In this document: piece by piece, positions 47,367 through 55,216 of the stretch | Numbering within the stretch: the stretch's first letter is position 1 | Layout: the number at the start of each line of letters is the position of its first letter | Source of the DNA: Pseudomonadota bacterium | GTDB lineage: Bacteria > SAR324 > XYD2-FULL-50-16 > JAHJRI01 | Assembly: GCA_022360105.1 (NCBI GenBank) | Contig: JAKSDL010000780.1 | Coordinates: 1-55,216 of the forward strand | Direction of reading: 5' to 3' | Length of the DNA stretch: 55,216 nt | Notes under the pieces: generated by a model | The model's database searches: none | What the model saw: the letters and a program-made list of their open reading frames with translations, nothing else | What the model was told of the DNA's origin: nothing | Position numbers and translations under genes: made by a program

Positions 47367-49123
47367 GGTCCAGGTATCCATACTTAATTGTGCTTAACAG
47401 CTTCATCCTGATTGCTGCTGTTTTTCTCTTCTCGGAAAAACACCTGCGGGCTATCGGAGGCTATTCATTCATTCTGCTTTTTTATTTTTTGTTCTTCCTG
47501 CCGGGATTCAAGTTTATAGCAGGCAACATTGATATGCTTGTATCCTGGAAGCGTAAATATTACGCAATGGTGCCCATCGGGTTATTTTTGTTTTCGATGA
47601 TCCCGTGTTTTTTGGTTATTCCTAAAACTCCCGCTGAATTGTTCCTATTTATTGGTATTTACGTAGAATCGACAGTTTTTTACTTCGGGCTTTTCCTCAT
47701 CTATGTTCAGCATGGAAAACGTTTGCTGAACGACATGAACCGGCGGCTAAAAAATCTGGAAGAGGACAAATCAGCCAAAAAAACAAAAAAATTACTGCTA
47801 ATTAATCCCCAAAATCCGGATAAGATGGGTTTGTCAAAAAACATCGCTTTTTTGCACCCTCCAATGGCCCTCGGAGTCATAGCCGCAATGACTCCGGACG
47901 AATTTGAAATTAAGATCATCGATGAAAATGTTGATGATTTTGATTTTGAAGATGCGGATCTGGTCGGCATTACATCCCTGACTACATCGATCAGCAGAGC
48001 ATACCTGATAGCTGAGGAATATCGGAAACGAAATATACCTGTGGTAATGGGCGGCGTACACGTGTCTGCAAAACAGGATGAAGCATTGCAGTATGTTGAT
48101 ACCATAGTTGTTGGAGAAGCAGAAAGTGTTTGGGGGCAAGTCATTGAAGATTTCAGGGCAAACAACCTCAAGCAAAAATATTATGGTGAACATCTTGATC
48201 CGTCCCGGTTAGTAGAACCACGAAGAGATCTATTCAGCAACAAATATCTCTTTGCCACTGTACAAACCTCAAGGGGTTGCCCCTTGAATTGTATGTATTG
48301 TGCCGTTACTGCATTCAATGGCAACAAATTCAGACAGCGTGATCCTGAAGACATTCTGGACGAACTGGAACGTATCCCCCAGCAAAACATTTTTTTCGTT
48401 GATGACAACATCATTGGGTATGGGAAAAAGGCTGAGAAACGAGCCATTCAGCTTTTCAAAGGCATGGTTGAACGTAAACTCAATAAAAAATGGGTCACCC
48501 AGACGTCTATAAACTTCGCTGATAATCCGGAATTGCTCTATTGGGCAAAGAAAAGCGGATGCCAGGTTGTTTTTATCGGATTTGAATCACCAACGCCTGA
48601 AGATCTGAAAGAAATGAACAAACCAATAAACATCAAGCGAGATTACCAAACGGTGTTGAACAAGATTAATGATCATGGAATAGGCGTATGTGGAGCATTT
48701 ATATACGGAACTGATCACGACACCCCGGAGCATTTAAAGAAAAAATCCGATTTCATTTGGAAAATTAAATTCAACGTAAACGTAATAATGATAATGACGC
48801 CGCTTCCGGGAACCCAGCTATATCAAAAAATGTTGGATGAAAACCGCTTGTTGTTTACCAATTATCCTGAAGACTGGAAAAAGTACGATACATTCGAACT
48901 GTTAACCAAAATTGTCGGAAGCACTGAAGATAAGTTTTGGGAAGAGTATTTTAAAATTACGAAACGGCTGTATTCCCTGGGTAATTTTATGAAAATGTTC
49001 ATCTATACCCTGTTTCGCACGAAAAACTTTGAAGGCGCCCTCTGGTGTCTGATGATGAACCAGGCTTACGCAAAGCTCGCTTTGCAACGCAGGGAATGGC
49101 ACGAGATCGATAGAAGGAATTAG
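47363..49123 (+). CDS. Membrane-anchored cobalamin-type radical SAM enzyme
   Basis: The 586-residue protein starts with four hydrophobic segments (about residues 8-25, 33-57, 68-87, 92-116), a charged linker, a B12-binding-like Rossmann domain (~143-265, with VMGGVHVSAKQDEAL) and a radical SAM domain with RGCPLNCMYC (Cys306, 310, 313). This is the BchE/HpnP/HpnJ type of methylase or lipid-modifying enzyme. The N-terminal four-helix domain is unusual. The first codon overlaps the SPASM gene stop (ATGA). Membrane location suits a lipid or lipidated substrate. Confidence 0.85.
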   Translation: MRSRYPYLIVLNSFILIAAVFLFSEKHLRAIGGYSFILLFYFLFFLPGFKFIAGNIDMLVSWKRKYYAMVPIGLFLFSMIPCFLVIPKTPAELFLFIGIYVESTVFYFGLFLIYVQHGKRLLNDMNRRLKNLEEDKSAKKTKKLLLINPQNPDKMGLSKNIAFLHPPMALGVIAAMTPDEFEIKIIDENVDDFDFEDADLVGITSLTTSISRAYLIAEEYRKRNIPVVMGGVHVSAKQDEALQYVDTIVVGEAESVWGQVIEDFRANNLKQKYYGEHLDPSRLVEPRRDLFSNKYLFATVQTSRGCPLNCMYCAVTAFNGNKFRQRDPEDILDELERIPQQNIFFVDDNIIGYGKKAEKRAIQLFKGMVERKLNKKWVTQTSINFADNPELLYWAKKSGCQVVFIGFESPTPEDLKEMNKPINIKRDYQTVLNKINDHGIGVCGAFIYGTDHDTPEHLKKKSDFIWKIKFNVNVIMIMTPLPGTQLYQKMLDENRLLFTNYPEDWKKYDTFELLTKIVGSTEDKFWEEYFKITKRLYSLGNFMKMFIYTLFRTKNFEGALWCLMMNQAYAKLALQRREWHEIDRRN

Positions 49124-49245
49124 CTTTGGTTTGCTCACCTTCGAATCTTCATGATCAGATCGGTCGAGAAACATCCCGTGGTTTGGCGATTTTAGATGTC
49201 CTTGTTTTGAAAAATTCTGCTTGAAAATCTTTTGATAAAATAAAA

Positions 49246-50028
49246 ATGAATCTAGAAAGTGTTATGCGGTTAGATTATGTGAACATGCAATGGATGCATC
49301 CGGGAGGCCGGGATCTAACCGATAGGATAGCTACCAAAACCGAACTTTCAAAATCAAAAAAAGTCCTCGACATCGGACATGGCAGGGGAACCACCGCTTT
49401 GTATTGGCATGAGAAATTTAATTGCGACATCACTGCGATAGATATCGATCCCACCATGCAACAAATGGCCAACACCGCAATGAAAAAAAAGGGGGTAAAC
49501 TCCGGAAGGCTCAAATTTCAATTTGGAGACGCCCTAAATCTTGAATTCAAAGACAATACCTTTGATATGGTTCTGAATGAAGGTGTCTTTGTCATTCCGG
49601 ATGATCCCCTGAAAATTGCCCAGGAAATGCACAGAGTGGCGAAACCGGGAGGTTATTTGGTGTTTCACGATATTTTCATCGATGAAAGGAAACAGGACGA
49701 TGTTGCTTTTAAACAAAAAGTCAATGAAGTGTACTCCATCCAAACCCTCACCAAGTACGACTTCATAAACATTGCTCAATCCGCCGGATTCACTGATATA
49801 TATACTGAAGACTGGTCCGGTATACAGGAATATAACAAAGTTACCGATCAGGGCGGAAGCAAGTATATGTTTTCATACAAACAAAAAACAAAATTGGTTT
49901 TTAACCTGATCAGGGATTTTGGCATTCGAACCACGCTCGACCTGCTTCAACAGGAAAGATTTGCCACGAATGCCATCAAACAAAAAGATATGGGCCACTT
50001 TCTACTGATCGGTAAAAAAGGAAAGTAA
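49246..50028 (+). CDS. SAM-dependent class I methyltransferase
   Basis: The 260-residue enzyme has motif I VLDIGHGRGTTALYW (residues 40-54), motif II acidic AIDIDPTMQQMA, FGDALNLEF and VLNEGVFVIPDDPLKIAQEMHRVAKPGGYLVFHD, as in small-molecule methyltransferases of the UbiE/sarcosine type. The C-terminal ~80 residues may form a substrate lid. The acceptor (O, N or C) is not visible. It is in line with the cluster genes, 122 bp after the membrane radical SAM gene. Confidence 0.9.
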   Translation: MNLESVMRLDYVNMQWMHPGGRDLTDRIATKTELSKSKKVLDIGHGRGTTALYWHEKFNCDITAIDIDPTMQQMANTAMKKKGVNSGRLKFQFGDALNLEFKDNTFDMVLNEGVFVIPDDPLKIAQEMHRVAKPGGYLVFHDIFIDERKQDDVAFKQKVNEVYSIQTLTKYDFINIAQSAGFTDIYTEDWSGIQEYNKVTDQGGSKYMFSYKQKTKLVFNLIRDFGIRTTLDLLQQERFATNAIKQKDMGHFLLIGKKGK

Positions 50029-50067
50029 GCAATTCCTTAAACGTTAGACAAACCTCAAGATTGATTC

Positions 50068-51531
50068 ATGCAAGCACCTGAAAACGGTATCTACCAACTA
50101 TTGCTTGAAGCAGCAACAGCCGTCCCCGAATCTTCTTTTTTCCTGGATGGTAACCGGTCTGTGAGTTATGCTGATGCGCTGACAACTACAAACAAAGTAG
50201 CTGCGTATCTAAAAATTCAAGGAATTCAATCCGGTGATCGGGTATTATTAAACGTGGGGAATACTCCGGAATTTCTCTATGCGGTTTTAGCGATTGCCCA
50301 ACTGGGAGCAATTTCCGTCTTGACAAACCCGGTTGCAGGCAGATTTGAGCTACAACACTATGTCAATGAGTCTGATCCCAAACTGGTTCTCACGTTTTCG
50401 GGCCGACTAGAGCAATTTAAAATAGACAATCACTCCTTCGTTTCTAAAGAAAACTTTCTTCTGATCGATAAAGCAGAAGGTTATAAGACCTTTTGGGAAA
50501 GCATAAATGAAGCTGAACCGCAATCTGATTGGAATCGTCCGGAGGTGGGTGAAGCCGCAGTTATAATGTATACTGCGGCAGAAGACGGGACACCATCCGG
50601 GGCAGTCATTTGCCGCGATGCGCTTTATGAAGTTTCCACCGTATTTGCAGAAAGCGTTTTAGAAAATGATGTTTTTATTGCTGCCCTGCCTCTTTTCCAC
50701 TCGTTTGGATTTGTGTCAACTTTTTTGATTCCCTTGCGCAGCAGGGTTCCGTTTCATCTTCTTGGTAATTTTACACCGCAATCATTGGTCGATAGTCTGC
50801 GAACGCATGATATTACAATATTTACAGGTACACCGGTCATGTTTTTGGCGATCGAAAAACGGCTTCAGTTAGAAATAGGCAGGCTTTCAACCCGCCTTTG
50901 GATCTGTGGTGGAGAGGCACTGCCTATCGATCTTCAAAAACGGTTCAAACAACAACTAGGCATTGACATTCGAGTTGGATACGGACTTACCGAAACCTCC
51001 TCTATCGCCACCTTCAATTCCCCGGCACATAAAAACAAAATAGGTGCAGCCGGAAAACAGATGCCATGGAATGAGATTAAAATCGTTCGCGCAGGAAGAG
51101 AGATGGGTTGCGGACAAATAGGTGAAATTCTGATCAAAGGTACTAATGTGATCAGCCACTATTTCAAGCGTGATCAGAAAACCGGATCAACCATATCGGA
51201 TGGTTGGTTGCGTTCAGGTGATCTGGGCTATCTGGATTCAGATGGAAATCTCTATATTAGCGGCAGAAAGAAAAAGATGATCATCAAAAGCGGGTTAAAC
51301 ATCTACCCTAAGGAAGTAGAAAAATTGATTAAAAAACATCCACAGGTTATCGATGTCAAGATATTCACCTATGAAATTGAAAGTATTGATAATGCCAAAG
51401 CTGAGACATCGGAGGCTGTGGTAACAGTGTCTGAACAGTCTGAATTGAATGAAAAAGCACTAAAAAAATGGTGCCGTGAGAACATCTCTAGCTACAAAGT
51501 ACCAGACAGACTTGTCTGCAAGTACATTTAA
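50068..51531 (+). CDS. Acyl-CoA synthetase-like adenylate-forming enzyme with altered P-loop
   Basis: The 487-residue ANL-superfamily protein keeps the core motifs GYGLTETSS (near 309), GWLRSGDLGYLDSDGNLYISGRKKKMI (near 390) and the catalytic-lysine loop SSYKVP near the C-terminus. Its phosphate-binding loop, usually YTSGTTGxPKG, is YTAAEDGTPSGAV (168-180), losing the Ser/Thr/Gly-rich turn and the lysine. It may be slow, use another substrate or act as a non-catalytic partner. It probably activates an acid for the carrier protein or CoA-dependent enzymes here. Confidence 0.82.
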   Translation: MQAPENGIYQLLLEAATAVPESSFFLDGNRSVSYADALTTTNKVAAYLKIQGIQSGDRVLLNVGNTPEFLYAVLAIAQLGAISVLTNPVAGRFELQHYVNESDPKLVLTFSGRLEQFKIDNHSFVSKENFLLIDKAEGYKTFWESINEAEPQSDWNRPEVGEAAVIMYTAAEDGTPSGAVICRDALYEVSTVFAESVLENDVFIAALPLFHSFGFVSTFLIPLRSRVPFHLLGNFTPQSLVDSLRTHDITIFTGTPVMFLAIEKRLQLEIGRLSTRLWICGGEALPIDLQKRFKQQLGIDIRVGYGLTETSSIATFNSPAHKNKIGAAGKQMPWNEIKIVRAGREMGCGQIGEILIKGTNVISHYFKRDQKTGSTISDGWLRSGDLGYLDSDGNLYISGRKKKMIIKSGLNIYPKEVEKLIKKHPQVIDVKIFTYEIESIDNAKAETSEAVVTVSEQSELNEKALKKWCRENISSYKVPDRLVCKYI

Positions 51532-51622
51532 CCCTTATCAAAATCCCCTAGACGACCCAAACACTTGGCTAATATCGGCCTTTCGAAGGATTAGCGGGCA
51601 ATGAAAAACATGAGGTAATAAA

Positions 51623-52711
51623 ATGAACAATCTGGCCTTCGGATACATCTGTAACAATGTGCCTATAGAACTGCTGGAAACCTTTAATATCAAACCGATT
51701 CGATTGTTTGGCAAAAAAGGACCGGTCACCACGGCCGAGAATTTCCTGAGCGTCTATGGTTGCTCCTTTATCCGAGCAGTTCTGGAAGAGTTTATCAACA
51801 GCAACAAGCTGGATGGGGTTGTCACCGCTACATCATGCGATGCGATGGGAGTGTTGGGAGACCTTTTGAGACAAATTCGAACAGATATATTTTATTATAA
51901 TTTTGCCTGCCCCATAAACACAGATACTCCTGAAGCCATTAGCTTTTTCCGAGCCGAAGCAAAACGATTTTCAGACAAGCTTTCCGCATTTACCGGCCAA
52001 AAATTTTCTGTGCAACAGTTGAGAAATGCTGTTTTTAACTACCATGATGTTCATCAGACTGTTAACGACCTGCAAAATGTTTCCTCAAAGTCTGGTCAGG
52101 ATAACATGATTCCGTATTACGATTTGGTTAATGCCGGAAACCAGGTGGGAATCAACGATTTTGCCACCATGGTCAATACTTTCAAGAATGAGCAAACTTC
52201 TAACAAAAAAGAAGCCCCTGCAAACACAGGAAAAAAGAGAATCTTTCTAATCGGCAATTCAATTTACGATCAAGAGGTCTTCTCTTTGATACAGGATGCC
52301 AATCTTTCGATTGTTGGAGATTTATTATGTTTTTCCGGTCGCAATTTTAAAAGAGCCAGTAACTTGGAATCAAAGATCAACTTTTCCAACTGCAGTCAGG
52401 AAGAATTGTTTGATTTTTTGGCAGAGAAATATGTCAGGCAATTCCCTTGTGCAGCCAGATATGGAGTGACCCCGGAGTCTGACTGGGACAATTTGATAGT
52501 GGAAGAGATAAAAAACAGCCATGCGGATGGGGTCATTTTTCTGGTAGTTAAATACTGCGATCCCCACAGTTTCCAGCATTATCGGCTAAAAGAGCCTCTG
52601 GAAGAAGCCGGCATACCGTCTATTACCATAGATATCGATTTTCAAGGAAAATTTGCCCATCAAATTCTTACCCGAATCGAAGCTTTTTCCGAAATCCTAG
52701 CTGAGAGATAG
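51623..52711 (+). CDS. 2-hydroxyacyl-CoA dehydratase/benzoyl-CoA reductase-like subunit
   Basis: The 362-residue protein belongs to the HgdB/BcrC superfamily, with TATSCDAMGVLGDLL, FACPIN, LLCFSGR and the C-terminal VVKYCDPHSFQHYRLK...ILTRIEAFSE typical of cluster-binding subunits. These heterodimers use a low-potential 4Fe-4S to dehydrate 2-hydroxyacyl thioesters or reduce aromatic rings. A GAGGT ribosome site precedes the ATG. It is 3 bp upstream of a second subunit. Substrate class cannot be told from sequence by eye. Confidence 0.85.
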   Translation: MNNLAFGYICNNVPIELLETFNIKPIRLFGKKGPVTTAENFLSVYGCSFIRAVLEEFINSNKLDGVVTATSCDAMGVLGDLLRQIRTDIFYYNFACPINTDTPEAISFFRAEAKRFSDKLSAFTGQKFSVQQLRNAVFNYHDVHQTVNDLQNVSSKSGQDNMIPYYDLVNAGNQVGINDFATMVNTFKNEQTSNKKEAPANTGKKRIFLIGNSIYDQEVFSLIQDANLSIVGDLLCFSGRNFKRASNLESKINFSNCSQEELFDFLAEKYVRQFPCAARYGVTPESDWDNLIVEEIKNSHADGVIFLVVKYCDPHSFQHYRLKEPLEEAGIPSITIDIDFQGKFAHQILTRIEAFSEILAER

Positions 52712-52714
52712 ACC

Positions 52715-53974
52715 ATGCCCAAAGTAAAATACTGGAACCGTTTGAAATCAGGTTTTCAGCTGAACACCATCATCAAAAAATATTATGAAGAGGTCAATTC
52801 AGCACAAAAACAAGGGAAACTGACAGCCGCTGTCAGTCTTGGATTTCCTTCTGAGATTCTTTATGGATTTGATATTATTCCTTTTTATCCACAAAATCAT
52901 GCCTCCGTTTATGCAGCCCTTAACCGTTCTCGCGAAGCAATTTTTGCAGCTGAAAAGCTGGGCGTCCCGGATGAGCTCTGTTCCGAACTAAAAATCGCTT
53001 TAAATACCTTCCTTTATCAAAAACATCTTTGTGTCAAACTGCCACAACCGGACATGGTGCTTTGTTCCACAAATGTCTGTAAATCGACAATCAAATTTGC
53101 AGAGAAGCTGGGTTCAGCAAATGACATACCGGTTTTCATTCTCGACATACCTCCGATACCTGCTGACGACTCCGGAGAAGGCTTACCAGAGCACCATAGA
53201 TCTTACATTACCGCCCAGTTTTTCAAGCTGCTTGATTTTTTAAAGGACAACTTCAACGTTGACATTGTAGAAGAAAAAATCATGACTGCCACCAGACTAA
53301 GCGCTGAAGCAAGTTTACTCTGGAACGAGATAGTCAATTTTTCCGGTTTGATTCCGGCCCCTTTCGACGCACTGGACTTATACACCCACATGTTCCCCTA
53401 TAACGTGCTCCGGGGAAGAGAGGAAGTCGTCACACACTACAAGCTGCTAAAATCTGAAATCGTTCACAGGATGGAAGAAGGAATCTCAGGAATCAAAAAC
53501 GAACGAATCAGGTTATTGTGGGATTACATGCCAATTTTTAGCCGTAACAACTTCTTTTTTAAACTTCTATCCAAAAATGAAGCTTCGGTAGTTGCCACTA
53601 CTTTTTTCTTCCCTGGTGCAGGAAACGAGTGCAGAGATGGTAAATGTGATATAACCATGGACGCAGAATCCCTTGAAGAGGTATTTGGCAAATGGGCCAA
53701 TGCCTATTCCAGGCTATATTCGGCTGTTGGCGTCGAAACAAAAGCACGGATCATCAGTGAACTGGTTGGCAAACTAAGTATCGACGGCATTATCATGCAC
53801 AGGGATCGATCCTGCAAACCGCAATCTTTACCTCAAAACCAATTGGAAAGGCTGGTAATGGAAAAATACGAGATTCCGTGCCTTTCCATAGAAGCCGATT
53901 CAGCTGACCCGAGAATGTTTTCAGAAGCTCAAATCACCACCAGGGTGGAAGCATTTCTGGAAAGCTTGATTTAG
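52715..53974 (+). CDS. 2-hydroxyacyl-CoA dehydratase/benzoyl-CoA reductase-like subunit
   Basis: The 419-residue second subunit has SLGFPSEILYGFDIIPFYPQNHA, CSTNVCKS and the signature MHRDRSCKPQSLPQ with the C-terminal EADSADPRMFSEAQITTRVEAFLE, the general pattern of HgdA/BcrB-type subunits. With the preceding subunit it should form the heterodimer that receives electrons from the activator. It follows by 3 bp and is likely translationally coupled. The next gene is its activator. Confidence 0.87.
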   Translation: MPKVKYWNRLKSGFQLNTIIKKYYEEVNSAQKQGKLTAAVSLGFPSEILYGFDIIPFYPQNHASVYAALNRSREAIFAAEKLGVPDELCSELKIALNTFLYQKHLCVKLPQPDMVLCSTNVCKSTIKFAEKLGSANDIPVFILDIPPIPADDSGEGLPEHHRSYITAQFFKLLDFLKDNFNVDIVEEKIMTATRLSAEASLLWNEIVNFSGLIPAPFDALDLYTHMFPYNVLRGREEVVTHYKLLKSEIVHRMEEGISGIKNERIRLLWDYMPIFSRNNFFFKLLSKNEASVVATTFFFPGAGNECRDGKCDITMDAESLEEVFGKWANAYSRLYSAVGVETKARIISELVGKLSIDGIIMHRDRSCKPQSLPQNQLERLVMEKYEIPCLSIEADSADPRMFSEAQITTRVEAFLESLI

Positions 53975-54088
53975 GAAAGGACCGGTTGTCTCCTAAGATA
54001 GGTTCAAAAGGCACTGTCAAGGAATTGAAGGGCGAGGGCGGGAAGAAACAATCTAATTGAGCTATTTAAGACCAAAAAGAGAAATACA

Positions 54089-54868
54089 ATGAACAAATAC
54101 TACCTGGGAATTGATTTAGGCTCGGTCACATCAAAAGCAGTGATTGTGAATGATGATCAGGAGGTGATTGCCTCATCAATAATGCCAACTGAGTCCAATT
54201 ACAAAACAGTCGCGGAAAAATGCCTGGCGGAAGTATGTAACCAGGCCGGCATACGGCAGGAGCAATTAACTTTTTCAATTGGCACGGGATACGGTCGCAA
54301 GAAGATTCCCTTTGTCGATAAAGATATTACCGAAATTAGCTGCCACGCAAAGGGAATCGCCCAAACATTTCCCGGAACCGAAACAATTATCGATATCGGC
54401 GGGCAAGATACTAAAGTCATAAAGCTAACAAGCGAGGCCAAGGTAGCTAATTTTATGATGAATGATAAATGTGCAGCCGGAACCGGACGGTTCCTTGAAG
54501 TGATGGCCTATTCCCTGAAACAAACTCTGCCCGAAATCAACATGCTGGCAAACGAGTCCGGTTGTGAAATCGAAATATCATCAATTTGTACTGTTTTTGC
54601 GGAGTCGGAGGTAATTTCGCTAAAGGCAGACGGCAATGATATTGCGGACATAGCCAAGGCGATCTTCAAATCTATTTCTTCCAAAATTATTGCCATGACC
54701 GAAAAAGTATCACCGGCTGTCAACAAACTTGTTTTCACCGGTGGTGTAGCCAAAAACAAATTTCTGGTTCAATACCTACAAGATCATTGGAAAACAGAAA
54801 TCAAAATTCCCGGGGAACCGCAATTGACTGGGGCCTTAGGAGCAGCTTTGCATGCACAGGGAAACTAA
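54089..54868 (+). CDS. ATP-dependent activator of dehydratase/reductase (HgdC/BcrA-D type)
   Basis: The 259-residue ASKHA ATPase is a full-length activator: LGIDLGSVTSKAVIV, IDIGGQDTKVIKL, and the two cluster ligands NDKCAAGTGRFLEVMA (Cys128) and SSICTVFAESEVISL (Cys167), in the same positions as in HgdC. Its dimer binds one bridging 4Fe-4S cluster and hydrolyses ATP to push one electron to about the most negative biological potential. It supports function of the two upstream subunits. The electron donor, often a ferredoxin, is not visible here. Confidence 0.95.
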   Translation: MNKYYLGIDLGSVTSKAVIVNDDQEVIASSIMPTESNYKTVAEKCLAEVCNQAGIRQEQLTFSIGTGYGRKKIPFVDKDITEISCHAKGIAQTFPGTETIIDIGGQDTKVIKLTSEAKVANFMMNDKCAAGTGRFLEVMAYSLKQTLPEINMLANESGCEIEISSICTVFAESEVISLKADGNDIADIAKAIFKSISSKIIAMTEKVSPAVNKLVFTGGVAKNKFLVQYLQDHWKTEIKIPGEPQLTGALGAALHAQGN

Positions 54869-54898
54869 TATTCCGAAAACTACACATTTTATGGATAC

Positions 54899-55216
54899 AT
54901 GAAACTCTCAATAGAGGAAAAACAGAAATCAGGATCTTCCAGTTTTGTCGAAATCCTCAGAAATCGAGCGGAAAATATCCCGAATCAACTTGCATTCGTT
55001 TACCTGAACTTTAATGGCGATGCAGATCCAGTGGAAAACAGGATCACCTATCGGGAACTGGATGAAAAGGCACAAGCTATTGCGGCAAATTTTCAGGCTC
55101 ATCATGCGTTTGGTGAACGGGCCATGTTATTGTATCCACCGGGACTGGATTATATCGCTGCCTACCTGGGATGTCTGTATGCCGGTGTCATTGCCGTACC
55201 TGCTTATCCGCCTACT
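54899..55216 (+). CDS. Fatty acyl-AMP ligase (FAAL), 5' part only
   Basis: The 106 visible residues match the FAAL N-terminus: SFVEILRNRAENIPNQLAFVY, ITYRELDEKAQAIAANF and the hallmark LLYPPGLDYIAAYLGCLYAGVIAVPAYPP near the end. FAALs load fatty acids as acyl-AMP onto carrier proteins, usually of polyketide synthases. The gene runs off the right edge, so a PKS or NRPS may follow. It lies 31 bp after the activator gene on the same strand. No clear ribosome site precedes ATG 54899. Confidence 0.85.
   Translation, partial: MKLSIEEKQKSGSSSFVEILRNRAENIPNQLAFVYLNFNGDADPVENRITYRELDEKAQAIAANFQAHHAFGERAMLLYPPGLDYIAAYLGCLYAGVIAVPAYPPT

Noticed and set aside
47707..48171. 154-codon minus-strand frame inside the membrane radical SAM gene
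   Set aside because: Ser/Phe-rich antisense translation; the plus frame carries catalytic motifs.

Overview
The window comes from a diderm bacterium of moderate-to-low GC with a sulfur-based energy metabolism and a reductive TCA cycle. It encodes AprBA, QmoABC and ATP sulfurylase (the dissimilatory sulfate/APS branch) next to both subunits of an ATP-citrate lyase. Two predicted outer-membrane proteins and an LPS-type family 9 glycosyltransferase indicate an outer membrane. A sulfate reducer of the Desulfobacterota type fits best, but no dsrAB or rRNA gene is present, so neither lineage nor direction of sulfur flow is settled.

Region 1 (1-15.8 kb, all minus strand). Transcribed right to left: a YlqF/RbgA-type GTPase, a YkgJ-type cysteine-cluster protein, aprB-aprA, qmoA-qmoB-qmoC, sat, a manganese-type pyrophosphatase (ppaC), aclB and aclA (cut by the window edge). 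Sat makes APS plus PPi, PpaC removes PPi, AprBA reduces APS, and QmoABC links AprBA to the quinone pool. The ACL pair suggests carbon fixation by the reductive TCA cycle. The AclA carboxy-terminal citrate-synthase-like module has lost the usual catalytic motifs.

Region 2 (16-42.6 kb) is mostly housekeeping: a Crp/Fnr regulator, tlyA, trkA-trkH, a plsB-type acyltransferase, an EcsC-family protein, a family 9 glycosyltransferase, two tandem outer-membrane proteins, a FecR-domain protein, priA, a cyclic-nucleotide-domain protein with a membrane/TPR protein, a mrp-DUF971-tgt run, mog, an LRR and a TPR protein, a large GH57 protein, and a DUF2953-GerW/YtfJ pair. Several intergenic spaces hold inverted repeats.

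Region 3 (42.8 kb to the right edge, all plus strand) is the most unusual part and looks like an undescribed biosynthetic cluster. A promoter-like region with palindromic GTCAACC/GGTTGAC sites is followed by an acyl carrier protein with a zinc ribbon, a tetraether-synthase-like radical SAM enzyme, a 62-residue peptide with three cysteines that resembles a RiPP precursor, a SPASM radical SAM peptide-maturase-like enzyme, a membrane-anchored B12-type radical SAM enzyme, a SAM methyltransferase, an acyl-activating enzyme with an altered P-loop, two subunits of a 2-hydroxyacyl-CoA dehydratase/benzoyl-CoA reductase-like enzyme, their ATP-dependent activator, and the start of a fatty acyl-AMP ligase. 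The parts suggest carrier-protein-bound acyl chains processed by three radical SAM enzymes and a low-potential ATP-driven reductase or dehydratase, possibly joined to a modified peptide. The product cannot be read from the sequence.
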